Shown here one piece after another: positions 23,372-30,195 of a stretch of 64,000 nt of DNA. Under the pieces are notes generated by a model. It saw nothing but the letters and a program-made list of their open reading frames with translations. It had not been told where the DNA came from and made no database searches. Both the position numbers and the translations under genes were made by a program. Location: assembly GCA_005784505.1 (NCBI GenBank), contig VCAZ01000014.1:2868241-2932240 (forward strand), written 5' to 3'. Every line of letters starts with the position of its first letter. Positions within the stretch are counted from its first letter, which is position 1. Origin of the DNA: Bagarius yarrelli (taxonomy: Eukaryota > Chordata > Actinopteri > Siluriformes > Sisoridae).

Positions 23372-23545
23372 ATATTATTAGTTACAGTAAAAAAGGAAGC
23401 TTAAAATGAATTAATTAGCATCTTACCCCTCTTTCTTCGCTCTTATGCGACTGTGGCTCACTATTTTATCATAAGCCGAAGAATCTACCTGGTCAAAGGT
23501 AAAAAGCGCAAAGAATGCAAAGGCAGCTGCAAAAAGGAGCTTCAT
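2202..23545 (-). CDS. postn: Periostin, 21 coding exons, complete (785 aa)
   Basis: Periostin is a secreted matricellular protein that binds collagen, other matrix proteins and integrins, and acts in bone, tooth, fin and heart connective tissue (family knowledge). Joining 21 minus-strand exons, listed separately here, gives one uninterrupted 785-residue frame; human periostin has 836. Domains seen: hydrophobic signal peptide (about 1-22), EMI domain with six cysteines (44, 60, 69, 79, 80, 92), and FAS1 domains at about 96-229, 233-364, 368-494 and 496-628. FAS1 H-box motifs are NGVVHVID (220-227), NGVIHLID (355-362), NGALHLMK (483-490) and NGVVHIIK (618-625). A basic C-terminal tail (629-785) ends in SQ, as in human. 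The tail and the YDKI start of the mature protein distinguish it from TGFBI. All junctions are GT-AG except a GC donor after exon 12. No frameshift or stop is seen. The a/b paralogue is undetermined. Confidence 0.95.
2568..2658. repeat. 24-bp perfect inverted repeat, 43-nt loop
   Basis: Arms at 2568-2591 and 2635-2658 are perfect reverse complements, containing attaaccctt and aagggttaat. It lies in postn intron 20 and may be a small MITE or stem-loop element. No clear target duplication was seen. Confidence 0.7.
3008..3160 (-). mobile_element. SINE-A copy
   Basis: Shows ggctttggcagacattcttatcc, then gagcagctgagggttaacgg and ggtgctggaaattaaacc. Minus-strand orientation, in postn intron 20. 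Confidence 0.7.
3317..3346 (-). CDS. postn: postn coding exon 20: short basic exon, 30 bp
   Basis: Encodes EKRVSGKRVP, matching the basic NKKVQ region before the human C-terminus. The acceptor is TTTTACAG and the donor GTAAGG, phase 1 at both ends. Confidence 0.82.
3469..3531 (-). CDS. postn: postn coding exon 19: tail segment
   Basis: Encodes GPETKFVSLSTDAEKLAYAI plus Q, aligning with human GPEIKYTRISTGG and the LKKLLQ stretch. It is phase 1 at both ends, with acceptor TATACAG and donor GTAAGA. Confidence 0.9.
3685..3850 (+). repeat. Dispersed repeat R1, copy 2
   Basis: Second copy of the 866-1030 repeat, inside postn intron 18 (4908-3532). It is followed directly by the 19-bp inverted-repeat element at 3867-4006. 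Confidence 0.6.
3867..4006. repeat. 140-bp element with 19-bp perfect terminal inverted repeats
   Basis: Ends AACCCTTTAAAATCCCAGC and its exact reverse complement. MITE-like. An open frame across it carries no recognisable protein. Confidence 0.65.
4909..5100 (-). CDS. postn: postn coding exon 18: five 13-residue tandem repeats
   Basis: Encodes residues 675-738, made of 13-residue units with pattern P-[ST]-[VLI]-T-K-[VFI]-T-[RH]-[VF]-hydrophobic-x-x-E starting at 676, 689, 702, 715 and 728. Threonine and valine alternate, suggesting beta strands (inference). It enters and leaves in phase 1 and is divisible by three, so it can be skipped. The acceptor has a T-run then AG, and the donor is GTAAAT. 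The open frame on the opposite strand is a shadow. Confidence 0.9.
5251..5541 (+). mobile_element. Mariner-like element, internally deleted
   Basis: Terminal inverted repeats CAGGGTGTCC (imperfect to about 28 bp) are flanked by TA on both sides, the Tc1/mariner target duplication. Inside, the plus strand encodes SPDLTLLDFYLWEHLKAMLY, close to the mariner transposase (S/P)PDLxPLDFxLW signature, then a degraded frame. Only a transposase C-terminal scrap remains in 291 bp. It lies in postn intron 17 (5959-5101). Confidence 0.75.
5960..5974 (-). CDS. postn: postn microexon 17, 15 bp
   Basis: A 15-base exon with a strong CCTTTTTCAG acceptor and a CAG|GTATTA donor. In phase 1 it adds the residues KRIIT, similar to TKIIT and ERIIT in the human tail. 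Skipping it also leaves the frame open. It is called from splice signals and homology over a very short stretch. Confidence 0.6.
6071..6116 (-). CDS. postn: postn coding exon 16: start of C-terminal tail
   Basis: Encodes YVSGYRFQEIPLTFM, residues 655-669, aligning with human FVRGSTFKEIPVTVY. The acceptor is TACACAG and the donor GTAAGT, leaving in phase 1. Confidence 0.9.
6877..6944 (-). CDS. postn: postn coding exon 15: linker after FAS1-4
   Basis: Encodes DVPVGSQEFLTLLKRFITYI plus QIK, residues 632-654, matching the human segment ending YIQIK. The acceptor is TGCACAG and the donor GTAACA. Confidence 0.92.
7044..7146 (-). CDS. postn: postn coding exon 14: end of FAS1-4
   Basis: Encodes residues 598-631 with SDLMASNGVVHIIKNLLYPE, the fourth H-box. 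The donor GTCTGC is weak at +3/+4 but joins in frame to DVPVGSQ in exon 15, as human ADTPVGNDQ does. Confidence 0.9.
7248..7423 (-). mobile_element. SINE-A copy, inverted partner of 7513-7699
   Basis: Shows agcatttggcagacaccctt, gcccagaattggtaccttgg and ccactgagctacc. Lies in postn intron 13. Confidence 0.75.
7513..7699 (+). mobile_element. SINE-A copy, inverted partner of 7248-7423
   Basis: Shows gatggtggctcaaaggttaa, gggttttgattacac, ctggataaggacgcctgcca and gcggtaaatgtaa. Opposite orientation to its neighbour 90 bp away. Confidence 0.75.
8081..8211 (-). CDS. postn: postn coding exon 13: FAS1-4 middle
   Basis: Encodes residues 554-597, DPNALRAILLYHFGKGIYIG then GGLEPGVTNLLKSLQGSHLK. The acceptor is GATCAG and the donor GTAAGT, phase 0 at the 3' end. 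Confidence 0.93.
8373..8503 (-). CDS. postn: postn coding exon 12: FAS1-4 start, GC donor
   Basis: Encodes residues 510-553 with LMEAAGLTDLLKQDGEFTLF and APSDEALAGL. The only boundary that keeps frame and aligns to human without a gap is a GC donor, AGA|GCAAGT, at 8372-8371. A GT donor two bases further in would create a stop across the junction. Confidence 0.88.
9388..9452. repeat. (CT)n microsatellite
   Basis: Imperfect ctctct run in postn intron 11. The Arg/Glu-rich open frame on the minus strand is an artefact of it. Confidence 0.9.
9890..10027 (-). mobile_element. SINE-A copy, truncated
   Basis: Shows acttacatttatcttattta, agcaataagggggttg and cagtccaacaccttaaccac, without the outer tail. 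In postn intron 11. Confidence 0.65.
10735..10910 (-). repeat. Dispersed repeat R2, copy 1
   Basis: Its reverse complement matches 35445-35620: shared blocks include tggtccgaa(a/c)attat, cctatc...atttatttgcgta and tgatgacat/tcatcat segments. Unclassified, in postn intron 11. Confidence 0.55.
11454..11590 (-). CDS. postn: postn coding exon 11: end of FAS1-3
   Basis: Encodes residues 465-509 plus two bases (AVCIENACLIRGSKEGHNGA, LHLMKTLIKPAE). The first two AA bases of the last codon are completed by G from exon 12. The donor is GTAAGA. Confidence 0.94.
11979..12127 (-). CDS. postn: postn coding exon 10: FAS1-3 middle
   Basis: Encodes residues 415-464 (DEIMSMDQSLLRIILENHIL through GGKILRVFVYRT), very close to human. 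The acceptor is TACTATAG and the donor GTAAGT. Confidence 0.95.
12281..12415 (+). mobile_element. SINE-A copy, diverged
   Basis: ggtggttaatgtgttggag, caagctccagggtcat and aatctggataaaagtgtctg remain recognisable. In postn intron 9. Confidence 0.55.
12874..13008 (-). CDS. postn: postn coding exon 9: FAS1-3 start
   Basis: Encodes residues 370-414 (AKQVMELVGQSQSTFGDMVS through YTLLAPLNTAFN). The homologous human segment also carries TLLAP rather than the more usual TLFAP. The acceptor is CTACAAG and the donor GTACGT. Confidence 0.93.
13120..13332 (-). CDS. postn: postn coding exon 8: FAS1-2, second half
   Basis: Encodes residues 299-369, including CSEAIMSGTAYETMEGSN, IEIGCDGDSLTVNG and the H-box NGVIHLID. 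A long antisense open frame over this exon is a shadow of it. Confidence 0.95.
13465..13635 (+). mobile_element. SINE-A copy
   Basis: ggtagctcagcggccaaggt (A box), gggtttaattccc (B box), tgggcccctgaacaaggccc and aaaagggcgtctgtcaaatg are present. In postn intron 7. Confidence 0.75.
14367..15403. mobile_element. Non-autonomous DNA transposon with long inverted ends
   Basis: Ends GGGATCGTTCACCC and GGGTGAACGATCCC. Homology between the arms extends roughly 180 bp inward (atgaaaattctgtcat, gttccaaacctgtaag, gaggg(c)tctctgtcc). TTAA follows the right end. This end sequence is abundant in ostariophysan fishes. No transposase is seen. A SINE-D copy sits inside. In postn intron 7. Confidence 0.8.
14605..14795 (-). 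mobile_element. SINE-D copy nested in the inverted-repeat element
   Basis: Minus strand: tRNA-like head around gtgcggt...cggcaccc, a B-box-like gggtttgattcct, then a purine-rich segment and a T-run end. It resembles 41950-42150. Confidence 0.6.
15861..16002 (-). CDS. postn: postn coding exon 7: FAS1-2, first motif
   Basis: Encodes residues 252-298 with YTLFAPTNDAFSKLDKEVMD, the conserved FAS1 strand and helix. The acceptor is TTTTAG and the donor GTAAAT. Confidence 0.95.
16048..16412 (-). mobile_element. SINE-A copy interrupted by SINE-C
   Basis: The outer segments 16048-16170 (cacatttggcagaag to cagtccaacacctta) and about 16390-16412 (accactgcattaccatttc) are one minus-strand SINE-A split by an insertion. 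In postn intron 6. Confidence 0.7.
16174..16375 (+). mobile_element. SINE-C copy
   Basis: acctgggttcaagcccca, gagcaagacccttaacccct, ccaggggcgctgtatcatag, gaccccaacttactaagatg and an A-rich tail. A separate tRNA-derived family, also at 36850-37110 and 48016-48204. Confidence 0.7.
16530..16676 (-). CDS. postn: postn coding exon 6: end of FAS1-1, start of FAS1-2
   Basis: Forty-nine codons, residues 203-251, starting VVTVNCARIIHGNQ and containing the H-box NGVVHVID. It is phase 0 at both ends, with acceptor TTCAG and donor GTAAGT. Confidence 0.95.
16777..16941 (-). CDS. postn: postn coding exon 5: middle of FAS1-1
   Basis: Fifty-five codons, residues 148-202, starting EVRGALVSNVNIELYNAL and ending NHYSNG, closely like human periostin. 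The preceding CTCTCCAG acceptor and the following GTAGGT donor are in frame. Confidence 0.94.
17104..17167. repeat. Two tandem 33-bp units
   Basis: ccagaagacatgcccacaaa is followed by ccattggtt and then repeated with ccactgggtt. In postn intron 4. Confidence 0.8.
17424..17581 (-). CDS. postn: postn coding exon 4: start of FAS1-1
   Basis: Encodes residues 95-147 (APIDNVYGTLGLVNA through SFTYFAPSNEAWDLLDK). FTYFAPSNEAW is the conserved first FAS1 motif. The donor is GTATTG and the exon ends in phase 0. Confidence 0.95.
17992..18056 (-). CDS. postn: postn coding exon 3: EMI domain, second half
   Basis: Encodes TVVYECCPGYMKLDGMQGCP, with EMI cysteines 79, 80 and 92. A 4.7-kb intron full of repeats separates it from exon 2. 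The acceptor is GTCTAG and the donor GTGAGT. Confidence 0.93.
19366..19427 (+). repeat. Direct repeat, copy 1, flanking triplet array
   Basis: Contains gtttatttttgattta and tttaaagttgacttg. Repeated at 19578-19639, so the array plus this tail appears duplicated. Confidence 0.75.
19521..19550. repeat. 30-bp perfect palindrome
   Basis: The 15-base half tatgctatactgcta is followed immediately by its exact reverse complement, with no spacer. It sits within the triplet array. Confidence 0.95.
19578..19639 (+). repeat. Direct repeat, copy 2, flanking triplet array
   Basis: Contains catgccctctt, tttatttttgaatcat and tttaaagttgacttgg. Partner of 19366-19427. Confidence 0.75.
19903..19960. repeat. 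(GT)n/(GGGTGT)n microsatellite
   Basis: gtgtgtgtgtgg then gggtgtgggtgtggg and a pure gt run, in postn intron 2. Confidence 0.9.
20612..20785 (-). mobile_element. SINE-A copy
   Basis: acatttggtctagctcttat, acaactgagcaatttggggt and ggtggtgctgggaatcgaac. In postn intron 2. Confidence 0.7.
21113..21316 (+). mobile_element. SINE-A copy
   Basis: ggtggtagcgcaatggttta, tggttcaattcc, gggcccctgagcaaggccct and gtaagtcgctctggataagg. Inverted relative to the copy at 20612-20785. Confidence 0.75.
21320..22757. other. postn intron 2, unique-looking part
   Basis: No exon, SINE or structured repeat was recognised here. Open frames on both strands lack splice or homology support. Confidence 0.4.
22758..22856 (-). 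CDS. postn: postn coding exon 2: EMI domain, first half
   Basis: Encodes PNVCALQHVLGTKKKYFSTC and the following RNWYQGTICGKK, residues 40-73, including EMI cysteines 44, 60 and 69. The acceptor is CTCAG and the donor GTAAGT. The frame enters and leaves in phase 2. Confidence 0.93.
23190..23277. repeat. 88-bp perfect AT-rich palindrome
   Basis: Left arm begins tatgtgtatacatatatttt and continues tatgcagtat into a TA run. The right arm is its exact reverse complement, centred at 23,233/23,234. Lies in postn intron 1, about 150 bp from the signal-peptide exon. Confidence 0.92.
23289..23367. repeat. (AT)n microsatellite
   Basis: About 78 bp of uninterrupted at repeats next to the palindrome. It also makes the local assembly length unreliable. 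Confidence 0.95.
23427..23545 (-). CDS. postn: postn coding exon 1: signal peptide
   Basis: Starts at ATG 23545-23543 with A at -3, a good initiation context. It encodes residues 1-39 plus two bases of codon 40. The hydrophobic run LLFAAAFAFFALFTF is the signal peptide core, and AYDKIVSHSRIR matches the mature N-terminus of vertebrate periostins. It ends at a GTAAGA donor. Confidence 0.93.
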
Positions 23546-23607
23546 CCTGACACCTCCTTCAGACTGAAGCCGAGAGTGAGAAGTGGCTTCAACCAAGAGA
23601 AGAGACG

Positions 23608-23616
23608 CTTTATATA
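23608..23616 (-). promoter_or_regulatory. TATA box of postn
   Basis: TATATAAAG lies about 65-70 bases upstream of the start codon. The usual 25-30 base spacing puts the transcription start near 23,580-23,588, giving a 5' UTR of only about 40 bases. The sequence between is free of upstream ATGs. Confidence 0.75.
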
Positions 23617-24326
23617 GTCTGGCTCAAATTGACTCCACCAGCCTCCCCTGTTCTCCAGAAAGCCTTCTGAAGCTCCTGTTTACCTATGTGTTTATAATAT
23701 CGCATGTCCCTGAGGAAAGTGCTCACAGGAATGAGTACAGGTGTCTTGGGAATTTTTGAAATATTTTTATTTACTTTTGAATTAATTAGACTTAGAAGGG
23801 TTTTTCATTACTATTTTTATTTTCTAAATTTTTTTTTTCATTGGGATCTATATTCTTTTGTCTTAAATTTATTGGAAATTAGGTCTTTTTTCACTTAAAA
23901 AAATGTAAATCAATTTTCATAAGCTATTACAAACTTAATCTCAGCTATTCAGCTATTACGTGATCCTCTCCATCTACTGTTTCTTTCACACTTTTGATTT
24001 TTGCCAGGAAAATAGTCAACTTTTTTTTCAGAGAGAAATTCTGTATTTTGGCACCATGTTAAAGCGCTGCAAATTTAGAGCAGAAACAGGAGTAAGCCCG
24101 ACTCCTGTACGGGTAAAACTGCAGTGGTTAAAACGAAATCCTTGCATAAAGTAAAATCTGCATACCAGATGTCAACATGTCTTACTGAGCTTCAGATTAG
24201 TTTAAATCCTGAAGAAGTGTAAGGATTGTTGAATGAGGTGAGTTGAGAGGATTAAACTTGCAGCTCCCTCTTGTGGCCAAGGTTTGGTAAGGTTTCAAAT
24301 CATAAGCAAGAACCATAAGCCATAAT

Positions 24327-24512
24327 TACATTTACATTTACATGTATGGCATTTGGTAGACACCCTTATCCAGAGCGACTTACAACAATCTATAAGCAAT
24401 TGGGGGTTAAGAGCCTTGCTCAGGGGCCCAGCATTGGTAATTTGGTGGTGGTGGGATTCGAACATCTTTTATTAGCAGTCTAACACCTCAATTACTCACT
24501 GCCACTTCCTTC
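24327..24512 (-). mobile_element. SINE-A copy
   Basis: tatggcatttggtagacacc, ccttatccagagcgacttac, cttgctcaggggcccagcat and cagtctaacacctcaatt. Confidence 0.75.
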
Positions 24513-24949
24513 CAAGTACATGTTTTTGAACTCTACATTTATTCAAATAAAAAAGTTGTTTTTCACTTTTTTCTGAATTGAGTCATTTTTATTTTTTATC
24601 ACTTTCCACATGAGATAAATGTTTGTGCTCAAACCCTTATAATTTATTTTTACACATACATTGTATATATACATATTAGTTGTAATACAAAGTTAATTAA
24701 AAAAAAATAATGAATGTCCACTTGTGACGACACTTTATTTATTTGCATTAAATAATCATATCAATCATATAATTCTAGATACTTTAAATTATGATAATAA
24801 TAATAAAAATAATATTATAATTTTTAATTTAGAGTGTAAAAACACATACCGAACATACTGCAATCCGTTTTATTATGTATTCCTCAAATTCGCACATATA
24901 AAAACTTTGAGAAAGGAAGAGAATTGTTCTATAAGGAGTATACAGTTAT

Positions 24950-25155
24950 GGCAGACCGATGGCTTAGTAATTAGCACTGTAGCCTCACATCAAGAAGGTT
25001 CCAGGTTCGTATCCCCAGCAGGAGTCCTTCTGTGATAGATTGGTGATCTGTCCAGGTTGTACCCCTGCTTTTCACCCAATGACAGTTGGGATAGACTCCA
25101 TCAGATTTCCATGACCCTGATTAGAAATAAGCCGGTATAGACAATGGATAAATGA
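24950..25155 (+). mobile_element. SINE-B copy, internally shortened
   Basis: tggcttagtaattagcactg, ccaggttcgtatccccagca (B box), cacccaatgacagttgggat, agactcc and gtatagacaatggataaatg. Confidence 0.7.
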
Positions 25156-25839
25156 ACATACAGTAAAGTAAAAGCATCATATATAATGCTGTGTGTATAT
25201 ATACAACCATGAAATATAACACAAGTGTTTAAGCAAACGTTTAACTTAATATTTAAGAGAAGTTGCCAGCAAAACAGCGATTACAGCATTTAACCTATGG
25301 ACGGTATAATATAGCATTTTAGGGAGAGGCATGAAGGTCAACAGCTAGATATATTTGAGCTCTTTTGAGAGTCTCTATTATTTAAGAGGTAAAGCAGGCA
25401 AAGAATAAACAGAAATATTAATTTAATAATGGGTGTATATGTATGGCCATGCATACGGTATGTCCTTACTGCATAATGTTCTTAGTCATGCTGTACTTTT
25501 TCCTGGTATAAACCTGGAGCCCAGCTAGTTCCAGGGGATTTTACAAACACTTTGAAAGGGTAAAATATAGAGCAGCTTGGTATGTGGAACTGGCAGACAT
25601 TTTTTTAAGGTTTTGACATTTTTGGCTGGTAAAAAATGTTAATTCTTTAAATAAATGAAGACGTTATTACAATCAACACATTTTTTGGAAAGTTTTATTA
25701 GCAGGACTTCTATTATAATGACATAAGAGCTAAAATGTGCATGATGAAAAACCCTCACACTCACACATATTTATTACGGTGGGAACCAGATGTTCTGAAC
25801 TAGGACAACCTGGTCAAACATTTGCTGTCTGAAAGTGAA

Positions 25840-26430
25840 GCGGAATTGATCAAACATTCAGAAAGTGATGTATGACTAAAGAATCAGGCAGAATTGGGCA
25901 AAATGTCAGAAGTGGGGGTAGAATGGTCAATGTTTCTAAAAGAGAAGTGGAAAAATTTTTAAAGGTTCTGAAGGTGAAAAGAGGATTGGTCATACTTTAT
26001 TAATTTATGAATGGGGTGGGATTAAAGTCTCTGAAGGACAGTGCAGGACTGGTTGAAGAAGTGAAGAGGATTGGTACAAAAATTAAATATCAAATATAAT
26101 TGGGATTGGGCCATACATATTTATGGTTATCTTTCACCCAGAAATGTATACACGCTTCATTGCAAATGCACAATGCTTATTTTTTATTTTCAACTTTGGG
26201 GCAATAACTTAGTTCTTTATTCCTTTATACCCTTTTTACTTGTGTTTTTTTTATTTTCTTAAGAACTTATCCTATGGTATAGAGCATGGACAGACTAATT
26301 GTTTGAACGAGGGGTGGAGTAGGACAAACATTTACCAAAAGAAGTAGAATTGATCTTCGTTTTCAAATGAGAGATTGGATTAGTCCAAAATATTTTTGAA
26401 GGAAAGATCAGAATTGGTCAAACGTCTGAT
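25840..26430 (+). repeat. Degenerate minisatellite-like array
   Basis: A motif like gaattggtcaaacatt(c/t) recurs with mutations near 25841, 25889, 25919, 25981, 26044, 26068, 26101, 26318, 26347, 26376 and 26411. Spacing is irregular, 25-50 bp. Upstream of postn by 2.2-2.8 kb. Confidence 0.45.
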
Positions 26431-27245
26431 GGAATGCGATTGCAGAAAAGGCATTTTTTTGTACATCTTCCACCAGGTGGTAGTAAATCTGTAGAATTAG
26501 ATAGAAGCTGAACCACAAAGTGCATGTGCTGCGTTGCCAAGTTGATAAAAGATTTAATGGTTTTCTGAAATATAGTCTAATGCTTGGTCTGATGCTTAAA
26601 TCCTTTTAATTCTTGAGTGTTAACAGAGGAAGTGTGTGATATAAACTCTGGTATTGGGGTATTATGTTTGAAAAGTACCAAAGCATTTAATAATAGTGCA
26701 CTGAAAGGCCTTACAGGGTATAAAAATGAAAAGAAACCACCTTAACTGGACCAATTATTTAGAGTAACCAAGTGGTATACAAAAACATCTTTACCAAAAA
26801 TGTCACTGTAATACCACATGTTTAAGCAGAAAGATAAACTGTAGAACATCTGGAGTACCTGCACGATATTTGACCTTAAAAGGCAACAGAGAATAAAACT
26901 AACCTTGTAAAATCTTAGAACTTGTTGGATGTAAAAGGAAGCCTTACCCAATATGGATCTGTTGTATGAATAGGATCTTGTTTGTAATGTTTAAGCTCAA
27001 AACAAAAATGACCCGATACTAGAATTAGAAGAAATATATACAATTTATTATATTATGCAATGCTTATTGAATATAGTGTAGAATTTAATGCATAACATAC
27101 CAAACCCAAGTAAAGATAATAGAGGATAAATGATGCTGTGTGGACCAACTTCAAGGTGTTACAGTGCTACAGTTGCTTCGAGAACGTAGATGTAGATAAA
27201 ATACATCATTTGTACACAACTTAAGGCCTGTATTCCGAGTTACAT

Positions 27246-27437
27246 AACATTACATTTACACCATTTGGCGGACGTCCTTAACAACTTACATTTATCTCTT
27301 TTATACAACTGAGCAATTGAGGGTTACTGGGACTCGCTTAGAGGTTGAACAGTGGTAACTTGGTTGCTGGGTGCTGGAAATCAAACCCACAATCTTCTGG
27401 TTAGCAGTCCAACACCTTAACCACTGAGCTACAACTA
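27246..27437 (-). mobile_element. SINE-A copy
   Basis: accatttggcggacgtcctt, ttatacaactgagcaattga and cagtccaacaccttaaccac. Confidence 0.75.
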
Positions 27438-27696
27438 CAGCTACGATATTATCACATAATGCTAAGCTCTAGCAGATCCATATGCTAAATTTATTTTACC
27501 CACAATGGCGACATCTCAGGTGTCCATAGTTCAGATTGGTGTAAGTTGTCATAGCTGATTAATTCTAGTGCTACTGTGTGTATTAAAAATTGCTTTCGGT
27601 GCAATATGCATTTTAACCGCTAAATGTTCCACTTTCTGGTGTTGCAAGCTTTACTGAACACATCTGTAAAACAATAGAAGTCATCTTTTTTTAACA

Positions 27697-27890
27697 TAAC
27701 AGTACAGCACAGTGAAATTTGTTTCTTTGCATATTAAGCTGGGGTCGGAGTGCAGGGGCAGCCATGACACGCCCCTAGATTAGAAAGTGGATTTAGGGCC
27801 TTGCCCAAGAGTCCAACAGTGGCAGCTTGGTGATGGTGGGTCTTGATCCCTGATCTTCCAATCAACCCAGAGCCTGAACCACTGCCAAAT
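27697..27890 (-). mobile_element. SINE-C copy
   Basis: cagcacagtgaaatttgttt, ctggggtcggagtgcagggg and gtccaacagtggcagcttgg, read in reverse. Confidence 0.65.
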
Positions 27891-27964
27891 GATGAAATGA
27901 CTAAATGTATCCTTAATTATGCATAAAACTGAGCATTTCGTCTTTATAATTATATAATTGTAAA

Positions 27965-28205
27965 TTTGGGGTCACAGGGATCTGCTGGAGTCTATCCCTG
28001 CTGTCTCTGAAAGGGCGAAAGACAAGAGGGGGACACAATGGACAGGTCGCCAGTCCATTACATGGCCACACACTCACACTAACTCCTATGGGCAATTTAG
28101 AATCACTAATCAGCCCAACATACATGTTTCTGGACTGTGGGAGGAAACCGGAGAACACGGAGTAAACCCACGCAAGCATGGCGAGAACAGACAAACTCCA
28201 CAAGA
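27965..28205 (-). mobile_element. SINE-B copy
   Basis: gggatctgctggagtctatc, gacaggtcgccagtccatta, gggcaatttagaatcactaa and catgtttctggactgtggga. Confidence 0.75.
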
Positions 28206-28287
28206 TAGAACAAAATAGAACTTATTCATTTGCACAACATTCTGCCAGTCTGTTTGTGTAGTGATGTTGACAGTTTTTTGGGAAGGA

Positions 28288-28445
28288 AAAATTGTAGCTT
28301 AATGTTTAAGGTGTTGGACTGCTGATCACAAGACCATGAGTTTAATCTACCATAGCTGGGCCCCTAAGCAAGGCCTTTAACTGATCAGTTGGATAAAAAC
28401 AGAAAAATGTAAGTCACTCTGAATAAGGGCATCTGCCAGAAATGG
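28288..28445 (+). mobile_element. SINE-A copy
   Basis: taaggtgttggactgctgat, gggcccctaagcaaggcctt and ctctgaataagggcatctgc. Confidence 0.7.
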
Positions 28446-28684
28446 AAATGGAAAAGAAATAAAAATGTACACCCCTAAACTTAACATTAAACACAAAGAA
28501 CTGTGACTGAAAGCTGCACATGTCAATCAGATGCCCTCTTGGCTTGAAAAAAGCTGCTATGGAGACCTTCTGCTGTCAGTCTACATGTCTGGCTAGTTAG
28601 CACACACACACACATTTAAACAGTCTTTTTTACACATTTAAATCAGTTCTGTCTACAAAAGAGGTCAAATTTTTTTTTTTGTTA

Positions 28685-29682
28685 TTTATTATCATATTAG
28701 GCTGTAAATCTTTTTGCTTTTCTGCTTCATATTGCAATTATCACAGTGTGTTAGTGATTTAGCACTGTTGCCTCACAGCAAGAAGGTACCAGGTTTGTAT
28801 CTTCTGCAAGGGTCTTTCTGTGTTGAGTTTGCCTCCGGTTTCCTCCCGCAGTCCAAAAACATGTATGTTGGGTTGATTGGTGATTCTAAATTGCCCATAG
28901 GAGTGAGTGTAAGTGTGTGTGTGTGGTTGTTTGTCTGTATGTGGCCCTGTGATAGACTGGTGACCTGTTCAGGTTGTACCCCTGCCTTTTACCCAATGAT
29001 CCCCGTGACCCTAATTAAAAATAAGCAGGTATAGACAACGGATGGATGGATCTGGCAACAGCAGGGTGATCCAGCAACAATCTGGCAACCGTCTTGGTTT
29101 GATTTTTTTTGAAGCCAACTCTGAACACAGTTTTAAATATGCATCTGGTGTGTTTTGACTAAATGGTTTTTATATTGGTTAAAGGTTATAGTGCAAAAAA
29201 TGCCAGTTGGTAGGGAGAAAGTGGCCTTATTGACGCATCGCTAGGGGATAACATGCATAACATGACATGAGAAATGATTTTTTTGCATTCAAATGTTTAC
29301 CATTGTTTTCCAAAGTGCTCAGAAAATGAAAAGTGGTTGATGACTAGGGAACGGAAATCTTTTTGTGGCACATACTGAAAAGACAAACAGTGTCGCTTAA
29401 TGACAAGTACAGAGTACTCTTCCTGGATTAGACAGCCTGCTTTTTTTTGCTTAGAATCTTTTTTTGGTTATTGTTTTAACCCCAAATTTACCCATGCTGG
29501 ATATTTACTCTTCATTTATGTAGAAAAGCTGAAAAAATGCCACAGGCTTTGGCCTTTCCCTGAGATTTGAAATCAAAAGGATGTCTATTTTTAGACGTGT
29601 GCCAGTTCCAACCATATCTCGGCTTGGCACCCGAGCACGGAGGCGCCCCGATTCCGACCTTAAAAGGTGATCTTGCTCCACG
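28685..29682 (-). other. trpc4: Possible trpc4 3' UTR
   Basis: The first clear AATAAA on the minus strand after the stop is at 28690-28685, so the UTR could be about 1 kb. It would then contain a plus-strand SINE-B copy (28,745-29,050) in antisense. The end is uncertain. Confidence 0.3.
28745..29050 (+). mobile_element. SINE-B copy
   Basis: agcactgttgcctcacagca, ccgcagtccaaaaacatgta, gttgggttgattggtgattc and gtatagacaacggatggatg. Antisense within a possible trpc4 3' UTR. Confidence 0.75.
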
Positions 29683-30195
29683 TTATGTGTCTGTTGGTGA
29701 AAGAGAGCAGATCTGATCTTCGCTTTCAGAAGAACCTGGTTCTCTTTCCTCTCCTTCCTCAGAATTCTCACTCACATGTCTCTGTAAAGGTGACTTCTCA
29801 CACTCATTGTCTTTTACACAATCAGATCGGTCAAGCTCCGACTCCTGACCCTCCTCAAAAACCGCATAGATATTCGTGTTGGAAAGGTGATTTGTCTTTT
29901 GCTCAGTGCTATGGAAAAGACCGAATTCATCTGAAATGTCAATCCTGCCCGTCTCTTTGGCAAAAGTTTCAGGCAAGGACATGATGGAGCCGTTGAGGAG
30001 GCTGCTCCGAGGCTCCAGCACACACTCTGAGCTCATCTCGCATGTACTTGACTTGATCTTGAACTGGTGTAAACAGCCTGGATGTGAGGAGGCTGATGTT
30101 CCTGAAACCATTTTGCTGCCATGCAGAGATTTCCGGGTGCCCTTCAGCATTCCCAGCACCTCGTAACGGAAACTGGAGATGTCTTGTTTCAGCTC
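29683..30195 (-). CDS. trpc4: trpc4 coding exon 10: C-terminal cytoplasmic tail
   Basis: Encodes residues 740-909, starting ELKQDISSFRYEVLGMLKGT and ending ICSLSPTDT before TAA 29685-29683. The first 20 residues and an internal DEFGLFHSTEQK stretch match human TRPC4. The rest is diverged, acidic and serine-rich, about 70 residues shorter than human, and has no TTRL end. Antisense open frames over it are shadows. Confidence 0.9.
   Translation of the reverse strand, partial: ELKQDISSFRYEVLGMLKGTRKSLHGSKMVSGTSASSHPGCLHQFKIKSSTCEMSSECVLEPRSSLLNGSIMSLPETFAKETGRIDISDEFGLFHSTEQKTNHLSNTNIYAVFEEGQESELDRSDCVKDNECEKSPLQRHVSENSEEGEEREPGSSESEDQICSLSPTDT

Larger units (their letters stand above)
23620..28684. 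other. Intergenic region between postn and trpc4
   Basis: No gene seen. Contents recognised: SINE-A 24327-24512, 27246-27437 and 28288-28445; SINE-B 24950-25155 and 27965-28205; SINE-C 27697-27890; and a degenerate minisatellite 25840-26430. Any distal postn regulatory elements would lie here, but none can be identified from one sequence. Confidence 0.5.

Noticed and set aside
29505..29771. Alternative minus-strand frame containing GTRL, as a possible lost PDZ end of TRPC4
   Set aside because: The residues after GTR-L continue without a stop, and nothing before them resembles the TRPC4 tail. The short match looks like chance.
29667..30166. Plus-strand open frames over the last trpc4 exon
   Set aside because: Antisense shadows of a real minus-strand exon with clear homology.
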